From: an uncultured Bacteroidota bacterium
GTDB taxonomy: Bacteria; Bacteroidota; Bacteroidia; Chitinophagales; Chitinophagaceae
Length of the DNA stretch: 18,622 nt
Direction of reading: 5' to 3'
Assembly: GCA_903913355.1 (NCBI GenBank)
Contig: CAIWKU010000171.1
Location: 1-18,622, forward strand
Positions 1 through 7,900 of this stretch are shown piece after piece; within the stretch, counting starts at the first letter, position 1; each line of letters begins with the position of its first letter. The notes under the pieces are model-generated. The model searched no databases. It was not told the origin of the DNA and saw only the letters and a program-made list of their open reading frames with translations. The position numbers were made by a program, and so were the translations under genes.

Positions 1-58
1 AAGCCTATCAGTTATACACTTATTTAAAGAAAAATTTATAAACCTAAAATCAAATACT

Positions 59-619
59 ATGAAAAAAACAACATCCTTAGTTCTGCTTCTTTTTGTTTCT
101 CTGGCAACCGTATTCACCATTTCCTGTAAAAAAACAAGCGATGCAACAACCGTTGCGGCACCCACTTTATATGATTCATTAGGGGGTACAACACTTGTGT
201 CGGATCCTGCACATGCGAATGTGATGATTGAAAAAGGCAGACTCGGTATTCGTTCGGTAGTTGACAGTACTATTTTTGTGATTGCAGCCGATCCAAAACT
301 GAATGGATTCTTTAAAGTGCTGCTGGCAGAAGTAACTGCCGGTAATACCTCAGGTTTTACCGAATTAAGTGGAAATCTGACAGATTTTTTCTGTGTGGCT
401 ACCGGTGCTAAAAATTTTAAATATACCGGGGATGATATGGCTTCAGCACACAATCCCGCAAAAAACAACAGAATGAATGGAAAAGCAGCCAGCACCGATT
501 TTGATGAATTCATTGTAGACCTGGTTGCGGGTGCGCAAAAGAACAAAATACCATCTAACCTGATCAATTCTGTGGGTGCCGTGGTAAATACACAGCGTAG
601 CCTTGTGGTTCAGCAGTAG
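59..619 (+). CDS. Lipoprotein with group-1 truncated haemoglobin fold
   Basis: This 186-residue protein is exported: a Lys-rich start and hydrophobic segment (residues 7-20) run into a lipobox ending at Cys23, followed by KK, so it is probably a lipid-anchored envelope protein. The rest resembles group-1 truncated globins: LYDSLGG at 37-43, VVD at 67-69, ADPKLNGFF at 77-85 (the Phe expected at CD1), and YTGDDMASAH at 122-131, where His131 sits at the proximal haem-ligand position. Two things are odd. About 20 extra residues separate LYDSLGG from the B helix, and the position normally held by the distal B10 Tyr appears to be Ile72. Haem binding is therefore plausible but O2 chemistry may differ. 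The start is the only ATG that gives a signal peptide, and no Shine-Dalgarno is visible. It ends at its own terminator, so it is probably monocistronic or the last gene of a unit. The globin assignment is by motif memory, not a search. Confidence 0.75.
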   Translation: MKKTTSLVLLLFVSLATVFTISCKKTSDATTVAAPTLYDSLGGTTLVSDPAHANVMIEKGRLGIRSVVDSTIFVIAADPKLNGFFKVLLAEVTAGNTSGFTELSGNLTDFFCVATGAKNFKYTGDDMASAHNPAKNNRMNGKAASTDFDEFIVDLVAGAQKNKIPSNLINSVGAVVNTQRSLVVQQ

Positions 620-647
620 GAATTGAAAAGTACTCCCGATTCAGCCC

Positions 648-673
648 GTTCTTCAGAAAATGAGCAGAAGAAC
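648..673 (+). repeat. Small inverted repeat downstream of the globin gene
   Basis: GTTCTTC (648-654) and GAAGAAC (667-673) form a perfect 7-bp inverted repeat with a 12-nt loop, seven bases before the strong terminator hairpin. It would add a weak hairpin to the mRNA 3' end. No further role is evident and it may be chance. Confidence 0.3.
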
Positions 674-679
674 CATTTT

Positions 680-717
680 AACCGACCCTTTCCTTGTGAA
701 AGGGTCGGTTTTATTTT
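680..717 (+). terminator. Rho-independent terminator of the globin lipoprotein gene
   Basis: A perfect 12-bp stem, AACCGACCCTTT (680-691) with AAAGGGTCGGTT (699-710), closes a 7-nt loop and is followed by TTATTTT. The stem is GC-rich in the middle and the T-rich tail is on the plus strand, as expected for an intrinsic terminator 60 bp after the globin stop codon. The other side lacks a clean T run, so it probably works in one direction. Confidence 0.9.
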
Positions 718-775
718 GCCAATCAGCCAGGAACATTTATGCAATTTTGGCACCCTCTAATTCAAAAACTTCCCC

Positions 776-783
776 CATCTTTG
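776..783 (+). promoter_or_regulatory. Candidate -7 promoter box for groES-groEL
   Basis: CATCTTTG matches the Bacteroidota -7 consensus TAnnTTTG at all but the first base. It sits directly after a C tract and is followed by GCCGCC, the same surroundings as the cleaner box before secDF (4867-4874). The nearest upstream TTG (747-749) is 26 bp away, longer than usual. Using this box would give a leader of about 130 nt before groES. An alternative is a sigma70-like pair, TTGACC (843-848) and CATAAT (865-870), 16 bp apart and nearer the gene. I cannot tell which is used. Confidence 0.35.
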
Positions 784-923
784 CCGCCGTTTCTGCCAGT
801 ACAGGCAGGCCCTTTACCAATTTAAGCCTGATTTCTGAAAATTTGACCTGAATTGACCGGGTGGCATAATAATCGAGTACTGGTAGTTACATTATTAACT
901 CAATCAACTAAAACCTATAACGT

Positions 924-1205
924 ATGGCAAAAAAACTCAACGTTACTCCTCTGCACGACAGAGTAATTGTTAAGCCTGCCGCTGCTGAAGAAAAAACTGC
1001 AGGCGGAATCATTATCCCCGATACTGCAAAAGAAAAACCACAGCGTGGAACAATTGTAGCCGCCGGCGCTGGTAAAAAAGACGAGCCCGTAACCGTTAAA
1101 GTGGGCGACACTGTTTTATACGGTAAATATGCAGGAACAGAGATCCAGATCGAAGGACAAGACCTTTTGATCATGCGTGAAGGCGATATCCTGGCCATTA
1201 TCTAA
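924..1205 (+). CDS. groES: GroES co-chaperonin (10 kDa chaperonin)
   Basis: GroES forms the seven-subunit lid that caps GroEL and closes the folding chamber in the cytoplasm. At 93 residues it has the family's normal length. It opens with KLNVTPLHDRVIVKP, carries the mobile loop that docks on GroEL around residues 20-36 (EEKTAGGIIIPDTAKEKP), and ends with the usual GQDLLIMREGDILAI strand. The ATG follows an A-rich stretch without a Shine-Dalgarno, as is common in this phylum. groEL follows 88 bp downstream with no terminator between, so the two should be cotranscribed. The minus-strand frame covering almost the same bases is a shadow. Confidence 0.98.
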   Translation: MAKKLNVTPLHDRVIVKPAAAEEKTAGGIIIPDTAKEKPQRGTIVAAGAGKKDEPVTVKVGDTVLYGKYAGTEIQIEGQDLLIMREGDILAII

Positions 1206-1293
1206 TCTGAAAAATTAAATGCTGACGGGTTTATTCGCCGGTTTATTTACATTGTCAAATTGATCCATTTTCAAATTTTCAAATTAAATCAAT

Positions 1294-2928
1294 ATGTCTA
1301 AACAGATTTTCTTCGATATCGAAGCGAGAAATAAGATGAAAAAAGGCGTTGATACGCTTGCTAATGCTGTAAAAGTAACCCTCGGACCAAAAGGTCGTAA
1401 TGTGGTTATTGAAAAGAAATTCGGTGCACCACAAGTAACCAAAGATGGTGTTACTGTTGCCAAAGAAATTGAACTCGAAGATCCTATTGAAAATATGGGA
1501 GCCCAGATGGTGAAAGAAGTAGCCTCTAAAACGGCTGATATTGCCGGTGATGGTACTACTACTGCTACTGTTCTTGCCCAAAGCATTATTGGCGAAGGAT
1601 TGAAAAACGTGGCTGCCGGTGCTAATCCTATGGACCTGAAACGTGGTATCGACAAAGCGGTTGCGAAAGTGATCGAAAGTCTGAAAGCCCAATCACAGGC
1701 CGTTGGTAATGATTCCAAAAAAATTGAACAGGTAGCTACGATTTCTGCCAACAGTGATAGCGAAATCGGGAAACTGATTGCCACTGCTATGTCAAAAGTG
1801 GGTAAAGAAGGTGTGATTACCGTAGAAGAAGCAAAAGGTACCGATACTACTGTTGATGTAGTAGAAGGTATGCAATTTGATCGTGGTTATATATCTCCTT
1901 ATTTCGTTACCAATAGCGAAAAAATGGAAGTGGAACTACAGAATCCTTATATCCTGATCTATGATAAAAAGATCAGCGCCATGAAGGATATCCTGCATAT
2001 TCTGGAAAAAGTTGCCCAAAGTGGTCGCCCATTATTGATCATTGCGGAAGACCTGGAAGGAGAAGCATTGGCAACTTTAGTGGTAAACAAATTACGTGGT
2101 ACCCTGAAAGTGGCTGCTGTAAAAGCACCTGGTTTCGGCGATAGAAGAAAAGAAATGCTGACGGATATCGCTATCCTGACTGCCGGTATCGTGGTAAGCG
2201 AAGAACAAGGGTTCAAACTGGAAAATGCTGACCTGACTTATTTAGGACAAGCAGCTTCTGTTACCATTGATAAGGACAATACTATCGTTGTAGGTGGTAA
2301 AGGTAAAAAAGCAGATATCGTTGCCCGTGTTAACCAGATCAAAGCACAAGTGGAAAACACCACTTCAGACTATGATAAGGAAAAATTACAGGAGCGTTTG
2401 GCTAAATTAAGCGGTGGTGTAGCTGTATTATATGTAGGTGCTGCTACAGAAGTAGAAATGAAAGAAAAGAAAGACCGTGTTGACGATGCACTGCATGCAA
2501 CAAGGGCTGCTGTAGAAGAAGGTATTGTTCCGGGTGGTGGTGTGGCTTATATCCGTGCCGTTGAATCACTGGAAAAACTGAAGGGTTCTAACGAAGATGA
2601 AACAACCGGTATCCAAATCGTAAAAAGAGCGATCGAAGAACCATTGCGTCAGATCGTTATCAACAGCGGTATTGAAGGATCAATTGTTGTTCAGAAAATT
2701 AAAGAAGGAAAAGGTGATTTTGGTTTCAATGCTCGTACAGAAGTATATGAGAACCTGTTTAAAGCAGGTGTAATTGATCCAACAAAAGTAACCCGTGTTG
2801 CATTGGAAAATGCTGCATCAATCGCTGCTATGTTGTTAACAACTGAGTGTGTGATTGCCGATAAACCTAAACCAGAAGCTCCCCATGCACATGGCGCTCC
2901 TGATATGGGTGGAATGGGTGGATACTAA
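1294..2928 (+). CDS. groEL: GroEL chaperonin (60 kDa)
   Basis: This is the tetradecameric ATP-driven folding chamber that works with GroES. The 544-residue length is standard. ATP-site features are visible: GPKGRNVV (31-38), DGVTVAKEIELED (51-63), GDGTTTATVLA (85-95, with Asp86 matching the nucleotide-site Asp87 of E. coli) and Asp398 in VDDALHATRAAVEEG, the catalytic Asp of ATP hydrolysis. GIVPGGGVAY follows at about 410. The C-terminal tail is short and Gly/Met-rich (MGGMGGY), as in other GroELs, preceded by a small HAH element. The start MSKQIFFDIEAR is typical of Bacteroidota GroEL. It is the second gene of the groES-groEL operon and ends at a bidirectional terminator shared with the convergent gene downstream. 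Confidence 0.99.
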   Translation: MSKQIFFDIEARNKMKKGVDTLANAVKVTLGPKGRNVVIEKKFGAPQVTKDGVTVAKEIELEDPIENMGAQMVKEVASKTADIAGDGTTTATVLAQSIIGEGLKNVAAGANPMDLKRGIDKAVAKVIESLKAQSQAVGNDSKKIEQVATISANSDSEIGKLIATAMSKVGKEGVITVEEAKGTDTTVDVVEGMQFDRGYISPYFVTNSEKMEVELQNPYILIYDKKISAMKDILHILEKVAQSGRPLLIIAEDLEGEALATLVVNKLRGTLKVAAVKAPGFGDRRKEMLTDIAILTAGIVVSEEQGFKLENADLTYLGQAASVTIDKDNTIVVGGKGKKADIVARVNQIKAQVENTTSDYDKEKLQERLAKLSGGVAVLYVGAATEVEMKEKKDRVDDALHATRAAVEEGIVPGGGVAYIRAVESLEKLKGSNEDETTGIQIVKRAIEEPLRQIVINSGIEGSIVVQKIKEGKGDFGFNARTEVYENLFKAGVIDPTKVTRVALENAASIAAMLLTTECVIADKPKPEAPHAHGAPDMGGMGGY

Positions 2929-2943
2929 TCTCCCTCTTACTAT

Positions 2944-2985
2944 AAAAATGAATCCCTGCTTTGAAAGAAGCGGGGATTCATTTTT
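2944..2985. terminator. Bidirectional terminator shared by groEL and the convergent YhhN gene
   Basis: The arms 2944-2961 and 2968-2985 pair over 18 bp with one G-T wobble and a 6-nt loop. The outer ends are an A5 run on the left and a T5 run on the right, so a T tract follows the GC-rich core whichever strand is transcribed. It lies 15 bp after the groEL stop and 15 bp beyond the stop of the minus-strand gene, as expected for a shared terminator between convergent genes. Confidence 0.92.
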
Positions 2986-3000
2986 ATGGATATAGCCTAT

Positions 3001-3690
3001 TTAAAAGCCTCTTTTTAATTTGCCAAACCCAATTACCAAAAAACATTGGGCAATACCATAACTCAACATCACCGGAATATCCCATCTTGCCGGGTCATGA
3101 AAATGAAAACTATTCATGGCCAGTAATGAATCAGACATAATAAAGAATACAGCCCCGGGTATAAAATACCTGATCACAATACTTCTAATAGCTGTGTTAA
3201 GTAATAAATTGGTAGATAATATTCCCATAATCCCTATGATACCCATATAGATCAGAATCGGGATTTGTAAACTACCCAGCTCCGGCTGTATTAACCGGAA
3301 TACAAAAAAAGTGGCCAATACAAATACCAGTAATGCAATAACTGCAGGCGCCGGGTTTTGAAAACGGAATGACTGTATCCTCAAAAAATTACTGCCATTG
3401 CAAATATGGGTGAGTATAAAAGATACCATGCCCAATAAAAAATATCCCTGTCCAGTTTGGGTTAAAAAAAGATCCCCCAACAGAGAAAATAACAAACCTG
3501 CCAGCACCAGTCCCGTATAGGATTTATTGCTTCCCGATTTCTGGATAGAAAAAAAATACAGCATCAAAACAGGCATTAATGCCAGCTTACTCACCATTCG
3601 CAAGCCTGTTTGGTTGGTATAAATACTGATACAGTGAATCAGTAATATAATTAGGTATAGCAGAATACCTTTTTTGTTAATTACACTCAT
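3001..3690 (-). CDS. YhhN/TMEM86-family integral membrane protein (putative lysoplasmalogenase)
   Basis: A 229-residue, very hydrophobic protein with about eight predicted membrane segments. It carries the family's signature positions: KLALMPVLMLYF (35-46), GLLFSLLGDLFL (65-76, with Asp73), a G..SFILTHI stretch (87-96), PGAVFFIMSDSLLAM (178-192, with Asp187) and a C-terminal YGIAQ (211-215). Animal TMEM86 members cleave the vinyl-ether bond of lysoplasmalogens, and the two Asp residues are the proposed active-site residues. For bacterial members the substrate is mostly unproven, so the enzyme name is inferred from the family. It is transcribed against groEL and shares its terminator. The start ATG at 3688-3690 gives the short N-terminus expected before the first membrane segment. 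Confidence 0.8.
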   Translation of the reverse strand: MSVINKKGILLYLIILLIHCISIYTNQTGLRMVSKLALMPVLMLYFFSIQKSGSNKSYTGLVLAGLLFSLLGDLFLTQTGQGYFLLGMVSFILTHICNGSNFLRIQSFRFQNPAPAVIALLVFVLATFFVFRLIQPELGSLQIPILIYMGIIGIMGILSTNLLLNTAIRSIVIRYFIPGAVFFIMSDSLLAMNSFHFHDPARWDIPVMLSYGIAQCFLVIGFGKLKRGF

Positions 3691-3843
3691 TTTTTTGACA
3701 AGTTTTGCAATCGGTACTTTCCATGAAAACTAAGATTTTTCAATGAAAATGACCCAAATTGATGATTTACCTCTATCAGCAATGGAAATACACTGCCTAT
3801 ATAGATTTATCATTGAAAAATAGGGTAATCAGCCCTTCCCCCC

Positions 3844-3851
3844 TATTTTTG
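3844..3851 (+). promoter_or_regulatory. Candidate -7 promoter box for the small membrane protein / FKBP unit
   Basis: TATTTTTG fits TAnnTTTG exactly, again directly after a run of Cs. It ends only 4 bp before the ATG at 3856, so transcription from it would start at or beside the start codon and give a nearly leaderless mRNA. No TTG is present at the normal -33 distance; the nearest (3813-3815) is 28 bp upstream. The match is clean but the geometry is unusual. Confidence 0.4.
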
Positions 3852-3855
3852 CAAT

Positions 3856-4191
3856 ATGCTGAGTAGTGATGAAGAAGCATTTCTGATATTCTGGGGTGAA
3901 AACCGGGAAAAACAGAAAACCAGTATAAAGCCTTTTCTGGTGGGTCTTTCGGCAGGCTTTGTATTAGGAATCAGTCTCATTATTATCGTTGCCACAGGTT
4001 GGGATCAAAGAGCCACCATGGTTGCCAATTCAAAACTCAGTTCGGTTGTCTTCTTGCTTGCCATATTGATTATCTCATTGTTCATGGCTTTCTTCTACCG
4101 GAATTTCCGATGGGAAACCCAGGAACAGCGGTATTTAGAACTGCTGGCAAAAAAGCAAAAAATGGAAAAAATTCCTGCCAAGCAGCCTTAA
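3856..4191 (+). CDS. Small two-TM membrane protein of unknown function
   Basis: I do not recognise a named family. The 111 residues have an acidic start (SSDEEAFLIFWGENREK), one membrane segment at about 27-46, a short connector with WDQRA, a second membrane segment at about 62-80, and a basic tail rich in Lys, Gln and Glu (RYLELLAKKQKMEK) that is probably cytoplasmic and helical. Both ends should lie on the same side of the inner membrane. M1 is the only workable start: the frame is closed by a stop at 3826-3828 and the next Met is residue 54, inside the protein. The FKBP lipoprotein starts 24 bp downstream with no terminator between, so they are probably cotranscribed. It is likely a real gene, because its amino-acid make-up is a coherent membrane protein. 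Confidence 0.7.
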   Translation: MLSSDEEAFLIFWGENREKQKTSIKPFLVGLSAGFVLGISLIIIVATGWDQRATMVANSKLSSVVFLLAILIISLFMAFFYRNFRWETQEQRYLELLAKKQKMEKIPAKQP

Positions 4192-4215
4192 TACCCAAAT
4201 CAAAGTCTTCTAAAA

Positions 4216-4704
4216 ATGGGTTACATGAGAAAAACAGTTGCAGGCTTCCTCCTGGCAGGGTTTATTTTGTTCATTTCCTGTGGTAAAGCCAGTACCAGTG
4301 GATGCCAGCCCGTGCCGGTGGCCAATGAAAAAGGACAACTGGTCAATTTCTGCATTGCCAATAATATCAATTATACAGAGCATTCATCCGGGCTTTTGTA
4401 CCAGATCATCACCCCCGGAACAGGTTCCGCACCTACGGTTTCCTCAACCGTTTCTGTGCTGTATACCGCCAGGTTCCTGACCGGTGTTGCGTTCGATTCA
4501 TCTACTAATGTGGCCAGCCCGTTTAGCAGTGTACTCAATAATCTGATCGACGGATGGAAAATTGGTATTCCATTGATCAGTAAGGGTGGGCATATCAAAC
4601 TGATACTTCCATCAGCGCTTGCCTATAGCTGTGGAGGATACCCCCCCGTTGTACCCGCCAATACCCCCTTATATTTTGATGTTACGCTGGTAGATTTTAA
4701 ATAA
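4216..4704 (+). CDS. FKBP-type peptidyl-prolyl cis-trans isomerase lipoprotein
   Basis: This enzyme should isomerise X-Pro bonds and help proteins fold in the periplasm or at a membrane. The N-terminus has a hydrophobic stretch ending in FISC, a lipobox with acylated Cys22 (Cys19 if the second ATG at 4225 is used; that start gives the neater MRKTVAG signal peptide). The FKBP domain covers about 58-162. Residues lining the FKBP12 active site are recognisable: Tyr83, Phe93-Asp94 (VAFDSS), Ile111 and Trp114 (LIDGW), Tyr137 (ALAYS) and Phe154 (LYFDVTLVDF). Two extra Cys in the linker (30 and 46) and Cys139 next to the active-site Tyr could form a disulfide. The small membrane protein lies 24 bp upstream. 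The overlapping frames are shadows. Confidence 0.9.
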   Translation: MGYMRKTVAGFLLAGFILFISCGKASTSGCQPVPVANEKGQLVNFCIANNINYTEHSSGLLYQIITPGTGSAPTVSSTVSVLYTARFLTGVAFDSSTNVASPFSSVLNNLIDGWKIGIPLISKGGHIKLILPSALAYSCGGYPPVVPANTPLYFDVTLVDFK

Positions 4705-4841
4705 ATAGGTTTTTAGTCAGGGAGTTTGCCGGAAATACGCATAGTAAGCCAGAAGAATTCAACCCGCAGATTCCTCTGAGCACCACTGAAATAAGCAATT
4801 TAGCTACCTGCCTGCTTCTAAAACAGCAAACTAGAGCCAAG

Positions 4842-4874
4842 TTGGCATATTTCATTCCCATTCCCCTATCTTTG
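4842..4874 (+). promoter_or_regulatory. Bacteroidota-type promoter for secDF
   Basis: TATCTTTG (4867-4874) is an exact TAnnTTTG -7 box, directly after CCCC and followed by GCCGC. TTG at 4842-4844 gives a -33 element with a 22-bp spacer, within or just beyond the accepted range. The predicted leader is about 28 nt. The preceding stretch from 4705 shows no clear terminator for the FKBP gene, so some read-through is possible. Confidence 0.6.
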
Positions 4875-4907
4875 CCGCTCTAAAAAAATTTGTAAACCGT
4901 TACTAAT

Positions 4908-7900
4908 ATGCAACTGAAAGGTTTAGTGCGATTTTTTGCGATTGCTTTGATACTCATCTGTGTGTATCAATTATCATTTACCTGGTTTGTAAAAAGCCAT
5001 GAAAGTGAAATGGATAAAAAAGCCAGTGCCTGGCTGAAAAAATTTCCATCTGCAGAAACTGTTTATCCCGGTAATAAGGAACTACAGGCAGCCTATAATG
5101 ATAGTCTGGCAGATTTAAAAAAGGAAAGATTAAAGCGTTTGCTGGATAGTACAAAAGATACCAAACTGGCTTTTGGCTTGACTACTTATCGCGATGCGAA
5201 AGAAAAGGAACTGATGCTGGGTCTGGATTTACAGGGTGGTATGAGTGTTACGATGGAAGTGGGACTGGATGGTTTATTAAAATCATTGGCCAACTATACC
5301 AAAGACCCTTCTTTTAATAAAGCGATAGACCAGGCCGTTACCAGAAAAGCAAATGGTGGTGCTAACCTGATCACTTTATTTAGGGAAGAATTTGCCAAAT
5401 TGAATCCGGGAGCAAAACTGGCCCCATTTTTTGCTGTAAAAAGTAATGGAAAAGTAAAGTTTGATGATAGCGATGATAAAGTAGCCGCTTACCTGAAAGA
5501 CCAGGCTGATGTGGCTTTCAGTAACACTACCCGTATCCTGCGTACCCGTATCGATGCGTTTGGTGTGGCTTCTCCTAATATCAATCCGGATCCTTCCAAA
5601 GGAATTATCAATATTGAACTGGCTGGAATCAATGATAAAGAAAGAGTACGTGCTTTCTTGCAATCAACCGCTAACCTGCAATTCTTTGAAGTGTATACCC
5701 TTGAAAGCAAGGATATTCAGAATGGTATCGTGGCAGCTGATAAAGCTGTTCAGGAATACCTGAGTGGATCAGGCAAAAAAGCAGATACGGCTAAGAAAGC
5801 GGGGATTGATACCAGTAAACAAACAGCTACTGCTGCAGGAAAAACAAAAGTAGATACTTCAAAAGCAGCTACGATTTCCGGATTGGTTTCAGAAACCAAA
5901 GCAGCGAAAGGTGCGGATACTGCTAAAATAAAAGGAAATGAAAACCCAATCCTGAGATTATTGCAGATTGCACAGCCTTATGCTGGTACAGATGGGAAAA
6001 CCGTGTATCCTTCTGCTCTGGGTTATATAGCACAAAAGGATACTGGTACATTAAATGATTACCTGAGACTGGAAATAGTGAAATCTAAGTTCCCTTCTAA
6101 CCTGTTATTCATGTATGGTAAAGCAGATGTGTCTGATGCAAAACTAAAAGACATACTCACTTTATATGCTATCAAAACATTGGATAATGGTCAGGCTGAA
6201 TTAGGTGGAGAAGGAATTAGTGCCACACAGGATTATGATGAGCGTGGTCGTATTGCCATTAAGATGAATATGGACAAAACGGGTACGGCTATCTGGGCCA
6301 AAATGACTACCCGTAATGTAGGCAAACCGATTGCCATTGTACTGGATAATTTTGTGTATTCAGCACCCAATGTAAATGACCCGATTACTACCGGTAATTC
6401 ACAAATCAGCGGAAGTTATACGATAAAAGAAGCACAGGATTTATCTGAAATTTTGGAAAGTGGTAAACTTCCTGCTCCGGCAAGAATTGTTCAGGATCAG
6501 CAAGTGGGACCAACCCTGGGTAAAGAATCTATTATTGGTGGAGGTAAATCCTTCCTGATCTCTTTCATTGTCATTTTTGCCTTGATGCTTCTGTACTTTA
6601 ATACAGGGGGATGGGTTGCGAATGTGGCTTTGATATTAAACCTTTTATTTACTATCGGTATATTAAGTGCGTTGGGCTTTACGCTTACCGCTCCCGGTAT
6701 TGCCGGTTTGGTGTTAACCATTGGTTTAGCGGTAGATACCAACGTAATTATTTTTGAACGTATTAAGGAAGAGCTAACCAAAGGAAAGACTTACCAGAAT
6801 GCGGTAACTGACGGATATAAACGTTCTCTATCACCGGTATTGGATGCGCACGTTACTACCTTATTAACAGCAATCATTCTGGCTTATTTTGGATTGGGAC
6901 CTGTATTGGGTTTTGCGACCACACAGATCATTGGTATCCTCCTTTCCTTATTCTGTGGTATCCTGGTTTCCAGGTTAATTACCGACTGGTACATGAATAA
7001 GAATCGTCACTTTGAATATTTTACAGGGATCTCTAAAAAGATATTCAAACACGCATCATTCAAATTTATTGAATACAGGAAATATGCCTATGCTCTATCG
7101 GTTGTCATCTTCTTCTTAGGAATCAGCACCTTCTTCCGTGCAGATGCTTTTGATGAAGGGGTTGAATTTTCCGGTGGACGTAGTTATACCATCCGTTTCG
7201 ATAAGCCGGTAAATGAAGACATCATCCGTGATGAACTGAAAACTGAATTCAATGAACCGGTGATCATTAAAACAGTAGATGTAAAAAACCAGATCAATAT
7301 CACCACTTCTTATAAGATCAAAGAAACGGCTACCAATATTGATTCTTTGGTGGAACAGAAAATGTTCCATGGTTTACAGAATCACCTACCAAAGAATATC
7401 ACCTATGCAGATTTTGATAAAAACTATATCAAAGGATCGCAGAAAGTATTGCCTACCATTTCAGAAGACCTGAAAGCGGGCGCTACCAAGGCAGTGGTTT
7501 TTGGTATCATCATCATCTGTTTATATATCTTTATCCGATTCCGTGACTGGAGATATTCACTGGGTACCATTTTTTCATTATTACATGATGTATTTGTAAC
7601 CTTGATCGTATTCAGTTTTGCACGAAAAATTGTTCCATTCCCACTCGAAATTGACCAGCATTTTATTGCAGCCGTATTAACGGTAATCGGTTTCTCGATG
7701 AATGATACGGTGATCGTGTATGACCGTATTCGTGAGGATAGTCGTTTGATGAAGGGTGCCGATAATGCCAGCGTTATTAACCGCGCTATCAATGAAACCC
7801 TGAGTCGTACGGTTATGACTTCTCTGACAGTATTCCTGACGATCCTGATCCTCTTCATCTTTGGTGGTGAAGTAACCCGTGGTTTTGCTTTTGCAATGTT

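Larger units (their letters stand above)
620..923. other. Intergenic region between globin gene and groES
   Basis: This 304-bp gap holds the globin terminator (680-717) and then about 200 bp that should carry the chaperonin promoter and a long leader. I see no conserved small gene: the reading frame 660-851 begins before the terminator hairpin and reads through it. No CIRCE-type inverted repeat (TTAGCACTC-N9-GAGTGCTAA) for HrcA is present ahead of groES. Confidence 0.6.

Noticed and set aside
660..851. 63-residue plus-strand reading frame between globin gene and groES
   Set aside because: It starts just before the globin terminator and reads through the hairpin and T tract. Its product has no recognisable motif, and the likely groES promoter lies inside it.
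870..900. Possible CIRCE heat-shock operator before groES (GAGTAC near 875)
   Set aside because: Only a fragment resembles half of the element. The TTAGCACTC-N9-GAGTGCTAA inverted repeat is missing.
908..1198. Minus-strand frame over groES
   Set aside because: It is antisense to an unmistakable groES over its full length and its Ser/Pro-rich product looks like a complementary-strand shadow.
1279..1784. Two long minus-strand frames over the start of groEL
   Set aside because: The groEL frame is certain here. Long antisense frames are common opposite highly biased codon use, and no promoter or family signal supports them.
4705..4866. Search for a terminator or small gene after the FKBP gene
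   Set aside because: No GC-rich hairpin followed by T residues and no coherent reading frame is visible. The gap appears to hold only the secDF promoter at its right end.
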